Counted from the first letter of the stretch, positions 1 through 8,364 are shown. The stretch: 23,457 nt of DNA from JAMXLO01 sp041487355 (GCA_041487355.1 JBGPND010000064.1:1-23457), one strand, 5' to 3'. Numbers and translations: made by a program. The notes: generated by a model not told the origin, from the letters alone.

Positions 1-613
1 CGGCTGGTTGAGGTGCGGGAAGTCGATCCGCCGGACGGGGTGGAGCCGCTGCACTGGCGGCTGCTGACCACGCACGAGATCACTGACGCCGCGGGGGCGT
101 GGCAGATTGTCGGGTGGTACCAGCTTCGCTGGGTTATCGAGCAGCTGTTCCGGGTGATGAAGTCGCAGGGGCTGCAACTGGAAGCCTGCCCCCGGGCGCT
201 TGACCCGGGGGACAGCCAGCTCGCCTCGGCGGAACGGCTGGTGAAGCTCGCTGCGGCGGCGACCAAGCATGCCCTTGCGAAGGCGAGGGGCGGCCTGCGT
301 GGATATCCAGATGACCCAGGGCCGTGACGGCTCGGACCAGATGCCGGCGTCCAACGTGTTCACCGAGCCGGAAATCGACACCCTCGCGGCACTGGGGCCG
401 ACGCTTGAAGGCAAGACCGAGCGGCAACAGAACCGCTACCCGCCGCGAAACCTCGCCTGGGCGGCGTGGATTATCGCCCGGCTGGGTGGCTGGAACTGCT
501 ACTACAAGCCGCCGGGGCCGATCACCTTCCGGCGCGGCATGGAGCAGTTCTATCCGATCCACCGCGGAAGGGAGCTCGAAATGAGGCTGCAACGAGAAGT
601 GAGAATCCCCTAG
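1..613 (+). pseudogene. IS4-family transposase, 3' fragment with frameshift
   Basis: This is the C-terminal part of a DDE transposase; the 5' part lies outside the window. Translation in frame 1 from base 1 gives the IS4 signature Y-(2)-R-(3)-E-(6)-K in YQLRWVIEQLFRVMK (nt 118-162), which holds the third catalytic acidic residue. The frame runs on to a stop at 325-327. A typical IS4 tail (LAWAAWIIARLGGW, then FRRGMEQFYPIHRG) appears only in frame 2, ending at a TAG at 611-613. The reading therefore shifts between about 262 and 300, where roughly 22 extra bases seem to separate ACCAAG from GCGGCCTGC. The last codons run into a dispersed repeat, so the original IS end may also be lost. No terminal inverted repeat is visible. 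The family call is strong; the exact indel is inferred without an alignment. Confidence 0.85.
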
Positions 614-694
614 CGCGAAAGCGGGGGTCCAGGATGTCGCGGGCATAGCGATCGGAGCGGTTTCTTTCACACGCTCGCAGGCGGGCACCCAGAG
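606..694 (+). repeat. REP-like dispersed repeat, diverged copy
   Basis: This stretch matches the element at 15685-15768 along its whole length. Shared blocks are GCGAAAGCGGGG followed by a CCAGGA-like box, GCGGGcATA near the middle, TTTCTTTCACACGC, and a GCGGG...CCAGAG end. The left GTCATCCC end is degraded to AATCCCCTAG. It fills most of the gap between the transposase remnant and the first monooxygenase gene. Confidence 0.7.
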
Positions 695-760
695 CCGCCG
701 GCACTTTGCGTCCTCCACGGTTCCGCGCGATGATCCAGCTTCCCGCGACGGAGCTACAGA

Positions 761-2110
761 ATGCGCCAGATGATCATGGTCGGTTTCCTGCAGGCGCAGA
801 ACTGCACGAACCTTGTCAGTTCCTGGCGCCATCCGGAATCGCGCGACGATTCCATGTCGGCCGACTATTACCGCACGATCGGTCGCGTGCTGGAGGAGGG
901 GAAATTCCATCTCGGCTTCTTCGATGATCGCCTCGCGATGCCGGACCGCTACGGCAACGACCATCGTCATACTGTCGAGCATGGCATACGCTGCGTGAAG
1001 ATGGATCCCATCACCGTGCTTACGGTGATGGGCATGGCAACCGAACGTCTGGGCCTCGGCGCCACCTGCTCCACCACCTATTATGAGCCGTTCCACGTGG
1101 CCCGCACATTCGCCACGCTCGACCTGATGACGAACGGCCGCGCCGCATGGAACGTGGTGACGTCGATGAACGACGGCGAAGCCTTGAACATGGGGCACGA
1201 CGAGCACCTGGAGCACGACACGCGCTACGACCGCGCCGACGAGTTCATGGAAGTGGTGCTAGGCCACTGGAATTCCTGGGATGACGACGCGATCGTCATC
1301 GACAAGAAGACCGGACTGTTCGCCCATCCCGACAAGGTGCGACGATTGGATCACCAGGGACGTTGGTTCCGCTCACGTGGCCCGTTCACCGTGCCGCGCT
1401 CGCCGCAGGGCCATCCCGTCGTCATCCAGGCCGGACAGAGCGGCCGCGGCAAGCAATTCTCGACGCGCTGGGGGGAGCTGATCTTCGTCTCGACGCACAC
1501 CAGCATGGAGCACGGGCGACAGCTCTACCGCGAGCTGAAGGACGACGTCGCGCGCCTGGGGCGCGATCCGGATCATTTCGCCATCACGCCCTCCGCCTAT
1601 GTCGTCTGCGCCGAGACCAAGACCGAGGCCGAGGACAAGATGGCGCTGATCGAGACGCTGGCGACCGACGAGGACGCGCTCTCCCTGCTGTCGGAAGCAA
1701 TGAACTTCGATTTCGCCAGCAAGGGCCTGGATGAACCCTTCACCGACGCGGAGCTGGCGGGCATCTCCGGCACGCAGTCGATGCGCGATCGCGTGCTGCG
1801 CGCGAGCGGCATCACCAACCCGACGCCGCGCGACTTCATCCGCTACAGCCACCGTGCCCGGCCGAACATGCCGTTCGTCGGCGGCCCGAAGGAAGTGGCG
1901 GACGGGCTGGAGGAATGGTTCACCGAGCCGGTGGCCGACGGGTTCGTGCTGGCCGCCACGCATGTGCCCGGCACCTACATGGATTTCGTGCGTTACGTCG
2001 TGCCGGAGCTGCAGCGGCGCGGCCTGTACCACAAGGACTACGAGGGCGCGACGCTGCGCGAGAATCTCGGCCTGCCGATCCCGCGCGCGTCGCATCCGAT
2101 AGAGAACTGA
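761..2110 (+). CDS. LLM class flavin-dependent monooxygenase, NtaA/SnaA/DszA type
   Basis: The 449-residue protein fits the nitrilotriacetate monooxygenase component A / DszA branch of the luciferase-like superfamily. These enzymes use reduced FMN from a separate reductase to oxygenate C-N, C-S or ketone substrates. Diagnostic stretches are the N-terminal strand MIMVGFLQA, HLGFFDDRLAM, TCSTTYYEPFHVARTFATLD, GRAAWNVVTSMN, HPVVIQAGQSGRGK and FVGGPKEVADGLEEWF near the C-terminus. The ATG at 761 has GGAG seven bases upstream and begins with the expected first strand. The next gene follows after 2 bp, and an SDR follows that, so the three are probably one transcript. No flavin reductase gene is nearby. 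The substrate cannot be read from sequence. Confidence 0.9.
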   Translation: MRQMIMVGFLQAQNCTNLVSSWRHPESRDDSMSADYYRTIGRVLEEGKFHLGFFDDRLAMPDRYGNDHRHTVEHGIRCVKMDPITVLTVMGMATERLGLGATCSTTYYEPFHVARTFATLDLMTNGRAAWNVVTSMNDGEALNMGHDEHLEHDTRYDRADEFMEVVLGHWNSWDDDAIVIDKKTGLFAHPDKVRRLDHQGRWFRSRGPFTVPRSPQGHPVVIQAGQSGRGKQFSTRWGELIFVSTHTSMEHGRQLYRELKDDVARLGRDPDHFAITPSAYVVCAETKTEAEDKMALIETLATDEDALSLLSEAMNFDFASKGLDEPFTDAELAGISGTQSMRDRVLRASGITNPTPRDFIRYSHRARPNMPFVGGPKEVADGLEEWFTEPVADGFVLAATHVPGTYMDFVRYVVPELQRRGLYHKDYEGATLRENLGLPIPRASHPIEN

Positions 2111-2112
2111 CG

Positions 2113-3150
2113 ATGAAGCTCGGCCTCTCGATCGGCTATTCGCGCGCGCATCTGGATATCCCGGTGAAGCTCGTGCAGCACGCCGAGGAGCTTGGCTATG
2201 ACAGCGTATGGACGGCGGAAGCATACGGCTCGGACGCCGTGACGCCGCTCGCCTATCTCGCCGCGCTGACGAAACGGATCAAGCTGGGCACCGGCATCAT
2301 GCAGCTCGCCGCACGCACGCCGGCGAACGCCGCGATGTGCGCTGCAACGGTCGATGCCATGGCCGGCGGCGGCCGCTTCATCGCCGGCCTCGGCGTGTCC
2401 GGCCCGCAGATCGTCGAGGGCTGGTACGGCGAGCCCTGGGGCCGGCCGTACTACCGCTACAAGGACTACGTGGCGATCATGCGCAAGATCTTCCGCCGCG
2501 AGGCGCCGGTGACCCATGAGGGGCGCGAGATCAGCCTACCTTATAAGGGAGATGGCGCCTTAGGAGTCGGGAAGCCGCTGAAATCCATCCTGCACATGAA
2601 CCCCGACATCCCGATCTATCTCGGCACCGGCAACGAAACGACGGTGAAGCTGACAGCGGAAATCGCCGATGGCTGGCTGCCGCTTGGCTTCGTGCCTGGA
2701 TCGTTGCCGGAATACCTGCCCTGGCTCGAGGAAGGCTTTCGCCGCGCCGGCAACGGCAAGAGCCTGCGTGACTTCGCCATCCAGGCCTCGGTGCATGTCG
2801 AGGTCGAGAGCGACGTGAAGGCCGCGCTGGCGAAGATGAAGCCGGAGGTCGCGCTGTATGTCGGCGGCATGGGCCATCGCGACAAGAACTTCCATAAGGA
2901 CATGATGATCCGGCGCGGCTTCAAGGATGCCGCGGAACGCATCCAGGAACTGTACCTCGCGCACCGCAAGGAAGCGGCGATCGAAGCGGTGCCCGACGAA
3001 TGGGTCGATCTGAAATCGCTGGTCGGGCCGCCGGAACGCATCAAGCAACGGTTTCGCGCGTGGGAGGATTCGGGAGCAACCAGCCTCACCGTCCGCTCCC
3101 GCCAGCCGGAGGCGATCGAGGTGATGGCACAGGCCGCACGGCTCAACTAA
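2113..3150 (+). CDS. LLM class F420-dependent-type oxidoreductase
   Basis: The 345-residue protein is a luciferase-like TIM barrel of the branch usually annotated as F420-dependent (TIGR03559-like). It opens with MKLGLSIGYSRAHLDIPV, then EELGYDSVWTAEAYGSDAVTPLAYLAA and IKLGTGIMQLAARTPANAAM, all typical of the family. GLGVSGPQIVEGWYG and YLGTGNETTVKLTAEIADGW form the later cofactor and substrate face. I start it at ATG 2113, giving the family length and N-terminus; the same frame is open upstream but overlaps the preceding gene. It lies 2 bp behind the NtaA-type monooxygenase and 13 bp before an SDR. Whether it uses F420 or FMN is unsettled, since many proteobacterial members may use FMN. Confidence 0.88.
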   Translation: MKLGLSIGYSRAHLDIPVKLVQHAEELGYDSVWTAEAYGSDAVTPLAYLAALTKRIKLGTGIMQLAARTPANAAMCAATVDAMAGGGRFIAGLGVSGPQIVEGWYGEPWGRPYYRYKDYVAIMRKIFRREAPVTHEGREISLPYKGDGALGVGKPLKSILHMNPDIPIYLGTGNETTVKLTAEIADGWLPLGFVPGSLPEYLPWLEEGFRRAGNGKSLRDFAIQASVHVEVESDVKAALAKMKPEVALYVGGMGHRDKNFHKDMMIRRGFKDAAERIQELYLAHRKEAAIEAVPDEWVDLKSLVGPPERIKQRFRAWEDSGATSLTVRSRQPEAIEVMAQAARLN

Positions 3151-3163
3151 GGGAGGACCAACG

Positions 3164-3925
3164 ATGCGCTTCAAGGACAAGGTGGCGCTGATTACCGCAG
3201 TCGGCAGCGGCATCGGCCGCGCAACGGCCGGAATCATGGCAAACGAAGGCGCGGTGATCGTCGGCGTCGACAACGACCAGCGCCGGCTCGACATGGCGAT
3301 GGAAGAGCTGAACATGACCGGCGGGCGTGCCCATGGCCGCTGTGTCGACGCGCTGAACCAGGCCGACGTGGACGAGACCGTCGCCTGGGCGGCAAAGAAC
3401 TACGGCATCGACATCCTGGTGAACGCCGTTGGCGGCAGCACCATCATCGAGAGGCCGAACGCCACGGTGGACGAGCTGACATTCGACGAATGGCAGCGCC
3501 TGATCCACTTCAATCTGAGCGGCACGTTCCTGTTCTGCCATGCCGTGGCACCCGAGATGAAGCGGCGCCGCAGCGGCAAGATCGTCAACCTCGCCTCGAT
3601 CGCCGGACGCGGGCTCAGCGTGTCGAGCAGCAGCGCCTATAGCGCGGCGAAGGGCGGCATCATCGCATTCACCCGCAAGCTGTCGTTCGAGCTGGGACCG
3701 TTCGGCGTCAACGTCAATGCGATCGCACCAAGCCTGACGCTGACCGAGCGTATCCGTCCGCGCTGGAACCAGCGTTCGCCCGAGGACCAGACATCGGAGA
3801 TCGAGCGCACGCCGCTGCGCCGTGTGGCCGAGGCGGCGGACCAGGCGAAGGTGATCTGCTTCCTGGCTTCGTCGGATGCCGACTTCGTAACGGGGCTGAC
3901 GATCGACGTGACGGGCGGACTGTAG
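3164..3925 (+). CDS. SDR family oxidoreductase
   Basis: This is a 253-residue classical short-chain dehydrogenase/reductase, NAD(P)-dependent. The nucleotide loop reads TAVGSGIG (residues 11-18), with Ala where the first Gly of TGxxxGIG normally sits. The NNAG-equivalent is VNAVGG, the catalytic Ser is near residue 145 (LASIAGRG), and YSAAK gives Tyr159 and Lys163. The C-terminal VTGLTIDVTGG is standard. A strong GGGAGG box lies 7 bp before the ATG and 13 bp after the LLM gene, so it closes the three-gene operon. The likely role is oxidation of an alcohol produced in the same pathway. The fold and class are secure; the substrate is unknown. Confidence 0.92.
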   Translation: MRFKDKVALITAVGSGIGRATAGIMANEGAVIVGVDNDQRRLDMAMEELNMTGGRAHGRCVDALNQADVDETVAWAAKNYGIDILVNAVGGSTIIERPNATVDELTFDEWQRLIHFNLSGTFLFCHAVAPEMKRRRSGKIVNLASIAGRGLSVSSSSAYSAAKGGIIAFTRKLSFELGPFGVNVNAIAPSLTLTERIRPRWNQRSPEDQTSEIERTPLRRVAEAADQAKVICFLASSDADFVTGLTIDVTGGL

Positions 3926-3934
3926 AAGAAAGGT

Positions 3935-3992
3935 TCACCGCAGAGGCGCAGAGGCACTGAGACTTCGCGAAGCCTCTGCGCCTCTGCGGTGA
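3935..3992. repeat. 21-bp perfect inverted repeat, probable bidirectional terminator
   Basis: Bases 3935-3955 (TCACCGCAGAGGCGCAGAGGC) are the exact reverse complement of 3972-3992, with a 16-base loop. The hairpin fills the gap between the SDR stop at 3925 and the convergent surE stop at 3996, so it could end both transcripts. There is no long T tract. The arm is related to 20092-20123, so it is also a dispersed repeat. Confidence 0.8.
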
Positions 3993-3995
3993 GTC

Positions 3996-4784
3996 TTACT
4001 TGAATCGCGGCAACCGCTCCGCCAGCGCCAAATACGCATCCTCGTCCGTGCGGTCATAGCGCAATGGCGTGACCACGATGTTGCCCGCGCGCAACGCGTC
4101 GTAGTCGCTCTCCGGCCCCTGCTGGCGATCGCCGCGACGGAAGTTGAGCCAGTGATAGGCCATGCCGCGCGGATCGACACGCGTATCCACGTGCATCCCG
4201 GCAATCATCCCGACGCCCTGCCGCGCCAGCGTGACCGGCCCCGCCTCGGCCGCCGGACACGCGGGAAAGTTGACGTTCAGGCAGGCATCCTTGCTCCAGC
4301 CGATCGCCAGAAGATCCCGCACGACCTTCGCGCCCAGTGTGCGCGACGCGTCCCACGACACGTTGTTACGGTCCTTGTAGGCCTGGCTCAGCCCGATCGA
4401 CGGCACGCCCAGCATCATGCCGGTCATTGCGCCGCCGACGGTGCCGGAGAACACCGTCTCCATGCCCAGGTTCAGCCCGCGGTTCACCCCGGACAGCAGC
4501 AGTTGCGGCGCCCCGTCGGTCATCAGATGGCAGATGCCCATGACCGCACAGTCGCCCGGCGTGCCGGAAATACCGAAGCGGCGTGGCCCCTGCTGGCTGA
4601 CCCGCAGCGCGTGGTGCAGGCTGATGGCGTGCGACACGCCGCTCTGGTCATGCTCCGGCGCAACCACCCACACCTCGCGCGCCAGTTCGGCCGCGATCGC
4701 CTCCAGCACTGCGAGGCCGGGGGCATCGATGCCATCGTCGTTGGTCAGCAGAATTCGATCCAGCACGCTCGCGCTCCGGTTCAC
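3996..4784 (-). CDS. surE: 5'/3'-nucleotidase SurE
   Basis: This is a metal-dependent survival-protein nucleotidase that dephosphorylates nucleoside 5'- and 3'-monophosphates; in other bacteria it has a stationary-phase or stress role. The 262 residues carry ILLTNDDGIDAPG (metal Asp16-Asp17), APEHDQSGVSHAIS (Ser48), SGTPGDCA, and LLSGVNRGLNLG (Asn101), all SurE hallmarks. The start used is GTG at 4784; another GTG six codons later would also leave the NDDG motif intact, so the first few residues are uncertain. The usual serS and pcm neighbours are absent. It converges on the SDR and diverges from the amidohydrolase gene. Confidence 0.95.
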   Translation of the reverse strand: MNRSASVLDRILLTNDDGIDAPGLAVLEAIAAELAREVWVVAPEHDQSGVSHAISLHHALRVSQQGPRRFGISGTPGDCAVMGICHLMTDGAPQLLLSGVNRGLNLGMETVFSGTVGGAMTGMMLGVPSIGLSQAYKDRNNVSWDASRTLGAKVVRDLLAIGWSKDACLNVNFPACPAAEAGPVTLARQGVGMIAGMHVDTRVDPRGMAYHWLNFRRGDRQQGPESDYDALRAGNIVVTPLRYDRTDEDAYLALAERLPRFK

Positions 4785-4789
4785 TGTTG

Positions 4790-4833
4790 CCGCCCTGTTT
4801 GACGCGTCGCGCCCGCCGCGTCCAGCATGGCGG
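4790..4833. promoter_or_regulatory. imperfect palindrome in the surE/amidohydrolase divergent gap
   Basis: Bases 4790-4808 and the reverse complement of 4815-4833 agree at 15 of 19 positions, sharing the cores CCGCC and GACGCG. The palindrome fills most of the 68-bp gap between two divergent genes, where an operator could sit. No regulator gene is adjacent, so a regulatory role is only a suggestion. Confidence 0.35.
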
Positions 4834-4852
4834 GGGCAGCAGGAGACGAACC

Positions 4853-5671
4853 ATGCAGATCATCGACGCACAGGTGCATATCTGGGGCAGCGGCGCACCC
4901 AGCGGCCATCATCGGCAGACCTCGATCTACACGGCCGAGGAGCTGATCAAGGAGATGGACGCGGCCGGCGTGAACGGCGCGGTCCTGCATCCGCCGAGCT
5001 GGGACCCCGGCTCGAACGAGATGGCGGTCGAGGCGGCGCGGAAATATCCGGACCGGTTCTGCATCCTTGGCTGGTTCCCGCTGGACAAGCCGGAGAATCG
5101 CAAGCTGATCGACACTTGGAAGCAACGGCCCGGCATGCTCGGACTGCGCTGGTCGCTGACCCGGCCGGAGCAGGAGAACTGGCACCAGGACGGCACGATG
5201 GACTGGGTCTGGCCGGCGGCCGAACGTGCCGGCACGCCGATCGCAACGATGGCCTGGCGCTTCCTGCCGCTGTTCCGCCAGATCGCAGAACGCCATCCGA
5301 ACCTGCGGCTGCTGATCGACCACCTGGGACTGGTGAGGTCGGCCAAAGGCGACGCGGCGTTCGTCGACCTGGACGAGCTGCTGTCGCTGGCGAAGCTGCC
5401 CAATGTCGCGATCAAGGCGACCGGCGCGCCGGGTTATTCCAACGCGCCCTATCCGTTCCGCGACATCCACGACGGGCTGCATCGGATCTTTGATGCGTAC
5501 GGGCCGAAGCGGTTCTTCTGGGGCACCGACCTGACGCGCATGCCGTGCAGCTATCGGCAATGCGTGACGATGTTCACCGAGGAGTTGCCGTGGCTGAAGG
5601 GCGCGGACCTCGATCTGGTGATGGGCCAGGCGGTGTGCGACTGGCTGGGCTGGAAACGTTCGGCCACGTAA
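4853..5671 (+). CDS. amidohydrolase family protein (amidohydrolase-2 type)
   Basis: The 272-residue protein is a metal-dependent TIM-barrel hydrolase or decarboxylase of the Amidohydro_2 group, which includes lactonases and ACMSD/LigY-like decarboxylases. The N-terminal metal site reads IDAQVHIW (Asp5, His9), with Gln7 where many relatives have His. LLIDHLGL holds His157 and FFWGTDLTRM holds Asp226, the usual late ligands. I start it at ATG 4853, preceded by AGGAG, rather than at the upstream in-frame ATG, because the family begins directly with the metal motif. The acyl-CoA ligase gene follows after 4 bp, so the two are co-transcribed. It could open a lactone or decarboxylate a ring acid before CoA activation; this is inference. 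Confidence 0.88.
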   Translation: MQIIDAQVHIWGSGAPSGHHRQTSIYTAEELIKEMDAAGVNGAVLHPPSWDPGSNEMAVEAARKYPDRFCILGWFPLDKPENRKLIDTWKQRPGMLGLRWSLTRPEQENWHQDGTMDWVWPAAERAGTPIATMAWRFLPLFRQIAERHPNLRLLIDHLGLVRSAKGDAAFVDLDELLSLAKLPNVAIKATGAPGYSNAPYPFRDIHDGLHRIFDAYGPKRFFWGTDLTRMPCSYRQCVTMFTEELPWLKGADLDLVMGQAVCDWLGWKRSAT

Positions 5672-5675
5672 GCGC

Positions 5676-7226
5676 GTGACACTGCTCTGCGACTACACCA
5701 GCTACGCGGATGCGCAGCGCCACTTCGCTCCCGCCGGGCTATGGGAGCTGTTCGTCGGCGATCGCGACCGGCTGAACATCGCGCACGAATGCATCGACCG
5801 GCATGCAGGCGATCCGCGGCGTATCGCAATCCGGATCGCGCATGCGGATGGCCACGACGAGGCGATCAGCTTCCGCACGATCGCGGAGGAATCATCGCGC
5901 TGTGCTCACTGGCTGGCCGAACTGGGCATCGCGCGCGGCGACCGCGTGGCGATCATGCTGGAGCCGTCGCTGGCATTCTACGTGACGCTGTTCGGCGTGA
6001 TGAAGCTCGGCGCCATCGCGGTGCCATTGTTCACGCTGTTCGGGCCGGACGGCGTGCGGTCGCGGATCGACGACTGCACGCCGAACCTGTTGCTGACCAT
6101 GCCGGACAAGGCGGGATCGCTCGGGGCGCTGCCGCTTCGGGTGATCGCGCTGGACGACCGCTTCGGTGCACTTTTGTCACGATATCCCGCATGCTTCACG
6201 CTGGCGATGCGCGCCGACGATCTGGCGATCTTCCAGTACACGTCTGGCACGACGCGCGAATTGCCCGCGGCGATCCGCCACACCCATCGCGCCATCGTCG
6301 TGGTCATGATCGCGGCCCTCTACGGCACTGGAGTCCGGCCAGGCGACCGCTTCTTCTGCCCCTCCTCGCCCGCATGGGGCCATGGGCTGTGGCACGGCAC
6401 GCTGGCACCGCTGGCACTCGGGGTGGAGACCGGCGTCTACTCGGGCAGGTTCGATCCGGCGCGGCTGCTGCGGGCGCTGCAGGATTTCGCCACGACCAAT
6501 CTCTCGGCGGCGGCGACGCACTACCGCATGATGCGGACCTGCGGCGCAGCGCCGCGGTACCGCTATGCGTTGCGCAAATTGTCATTCACCGGCGAGCCGA
6601 TCGACAGCGACAGCCTGGAATTCGCGGAACGCACGTTCGGCGCGCGCCTGTGCAGCATGTACGGCACGACCGAGGTCGGTGTGATCCTCGCCAACTATCC
6701 TGGCGCGGAGGATTTCGTGACCAGGCCAGGCGCACTCGGCAAGCCTGTGCCGCGCGTCAAGGTGGACGTGCAACGGCCGGATGGAACGCCGTGTCCGCCT
6801 GGGGAGATCGGCGAGATCAAGGTGTGGCGGCACGGCACCTGGTTCCCCACCAAGGACCGCGGCTGGGTCGACGAGGACGGCTACTTCTTCCACGCCGGCC
6901 GTGCCGACGACGTGATCATCTCTGCCGGTTGGACGATGAGCGCGGTGGAAATCGAAGACGTATTGCTGCGCCATCCCGCGGTGCGCGAGGCCGCGGCGAT
7001 CGGCGTGCCCGACACGCAGCGCGGCCAGGTGGTGAAGGCGTTCGTCGTGACCGACCAGGCGCAGGATGAGACGCTTGCCCGCGACATCCAGGATTTCGTG
7101 CGCGCGCGTCTGAGCCAGCACGAATATCCGCGCATCGTCGCCTTCGTCGCAGAACTGCCGAAAACACCCGCCGGCAAGGTCAACCGCAAGGCGCTGCGCG
7201 AGCGCGAGATGCAGGAACAGGTATGA
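5676..7226 (+). CDS. AMP-dependent acyl-CoA synthetase/ligase
   Basis: The 516-residue ANL-superfamily enzyme activates a carboxylate as acyl-AMP and transfers it to CoA. The P-loop-like A3 motif reads YTSGTTRELPAAIRH (188-202), where Arg-Glu-Leu replaces the usual Gly-x-Pro-Lys stretch. SMYGTTEVG (about 328-335) is A5, GRADDVIISAGWTMSAVEIED is A8, and PKTPAGKVNRK contains the A10 catalytic Lys501. The start is GTG 5676, 4 bp after the amidohydrolase stop and without a clear ribosome site, which suggests translational coupling. The stop overlaps the next start by four bases (ATGA). It resembles acetyl-CoA-synthetase-like short or medium acid ligases; the substrate is not readable. Confidence 0.92.
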   Translation: MTLLCDYTSYADAQRHFAPAGLWELFVGDRDRLNIAHECIDRHAGDPRRIAIRIAHADGHDEAISFRTIAEESSRCAHWLAELGIARGDRVAIMLEPSLAFYVTLFGVMKLGAIAVPLFTLFGPDGVRSRIDDCTPNLLLTMPDKAGSLGALPLRVIALDDRFGALLSRYPACFTLAMRADDLAIFQYTSGTTRELPAAIRHTHRAIVVVMIAALYGTGVRPGDRFFCPSSPAWGHGLWHGTLAPLALGVETGVYSGRFDPARLLRALQDFATTNLSAAATHYRMMRTCGAAPRYRYALRKLSFTGEPIDSDSLEFAERTFGARLCSMYGTTEVGVILANYPGAEDFVTRPGALGKPVPRVKVDVQRPDGTPCPPGEIGEIKVWRHGTWFPTKDRGWVDEDGYFFHAGRADDVIISAGWTMSAVEIEDVLLRHPAVREAAAIGVPDTQRGQVVKAFVVTDQAQDETLARDIQDFVRARLSQHEYPRIVAFVAELPKTPAGKVNRKALREREMQEQV

Positions 7227-8359
7227 GCGACGAACCCGCCCGACTGTTTCCGAAAATCACCGACGAGGCGCTCGACGCGCTGCGGCGACGGCTGAACGTG
7301 AGGATCGCGAACACGCTGGAGCCTTGGTGTCACGAGGCGACGCGCGATGCGATCCGCCACTACGCGCATGGGATCGGCGATGACAACAAGCTGTGGTGCG
7401 ATCCGGACTATGCGGCGAACACGCGTTGGGGCGGCATCATCGCGTTGCCAAGTTTCCTGTTCGCGACCAGCCGGATCATTTCCGGCTATGTCGGCGGGTT
7501 GCCGGGCGTGCATGCGATGTGGGCCGGTGCCGACTGGACCTGGCACCAGCCGGTGCGGCGAAATGACGCGATCACCACGGAGGCCTGGCTGAAGGACCTG
7601 ATCGAACATGAGACGCGGTTCGCCGGCCGCGCGATTCAGCAGGTCTATCACGTCGATTTCCACAACCAGCGCGGCGAGAAGGTGGCGTCAGCCGACAGTT
7701 GGTGCTTCCGCACCGACCGCGACCAGGCGCGCGAACAGGGCAGCAAGTACAGCGAGGTGAAGACGCGGCCGCCGCCACACTACAGCGAGGAGGATCTGGC
7801 GAAGATCTACCGGCTGTACGCCGAGGAGGAAGTGCGCGGCGCAACCCCACGATACTGGGACGACGTCGCCTTGGGCGAGAAGTTGCCGACCATGGTCAAG
7901 GGCCCGATGACGGTGACCGGCTTCATTGCCTATGCGCAAGGCTGGGGCGGCCTGTACATCCGGGCGAACAAGCTTGCCTGGAAACAGATTCATGCGCATC
8001 GCGGCCTCGGCATCGCGAACCGCTTCGGCATTCCCGACTGCCCCGAGCGCGTGCACTGGGAGCCCGAGTTCGCCCGCATGGTCGGCGTCCCCGGCGCGTA
8101 CGACTACGGGCCGGAGCGTTGCTCCTGGCTCACCCACCATCTCACCAACTGGATGGGCGACGACGGCGTGCTGCGTCGGGCGAGCTGCAAGATTCGCCGC
8201 CACAACCCGGAAGGCGACACGCTGTTCATCGACGGCAATGTCACACGCAAGTTTGTCGACGACGGCCGCCACTTGGTTGAAATCGCCCAGGAAGCGCACA
8301 ATCAGGATGGCGAACTGTCAGTCGTAGGCTCGGGTATTGTGCAATTGCCGAGCCGCTAA
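7223..8359 (+). CDS. MaoC/FAS1-like double-hotdog dehydratase
   Basis: The 378-residue protein resembles the FAS1-type dehydratase region and MaoC-like (R)-specific enoyl-CoA hydratases. N-terminal half: EATRDAIRHYAHGIGDDN, then NTRWGGIIALPSFLFA, then a hotdog core around ADWTWHQPVRRND. The second half starts near YWDDVALGEKLPTMVKGPMTV and includes YDYGPERCSWLTHHLTNWMGDDG. These two units give the expected double hotdog. It starts within the stop of the ligase gene (ATGA), so it is translationally coupled to it. The natural reading is reversible hydration of the CoA thioester made by that ligase. It is the last gene of this operon, before a hairpin and convergent genes. Confidence 0.87.
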   Translation: MSDEPARLFPKITDEALDALRRRLNVRIANTLEPWCHEATRDAIRHYAHGIGDDNKLWCDPDYAANTRWGGIIALPSFLFATSRIISGYVGGLPGVHAMWAGADWTWHQPVRRNDAITTEAWLKDLIEHETRFAGRAIQQVYHVDFHNQRGEKVASADSWCFRTDRDQAREQGSKYSEVKTRPPPHYSEEDLAKIYRLYAEEEVRGATPRYWDDVALGEKLPTMVKGPMTVTGFIAYAQGWGGLYIRANKLAWKQIHAHRGLGIANRFGIPDCPERVHWEPEFARMVGVPGAYDYGPERCSWLTHHLTNWMGDDGVLRRASCKIRRHNPEGDTLFIDGNVTRKFVDDGRHLVEIAQEAHNQDGELSVVGSGIVQLPSR

Positions 8360-8364
8360 CTAGT

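Noticed and set aside
134..1216. Long minus-strand open frame over the transposase remnant and first LLM gene
   Set aside because: It is antisense to clearly recognisable proteins and its own translation has no family match; long shadow frames are expected at this GC.
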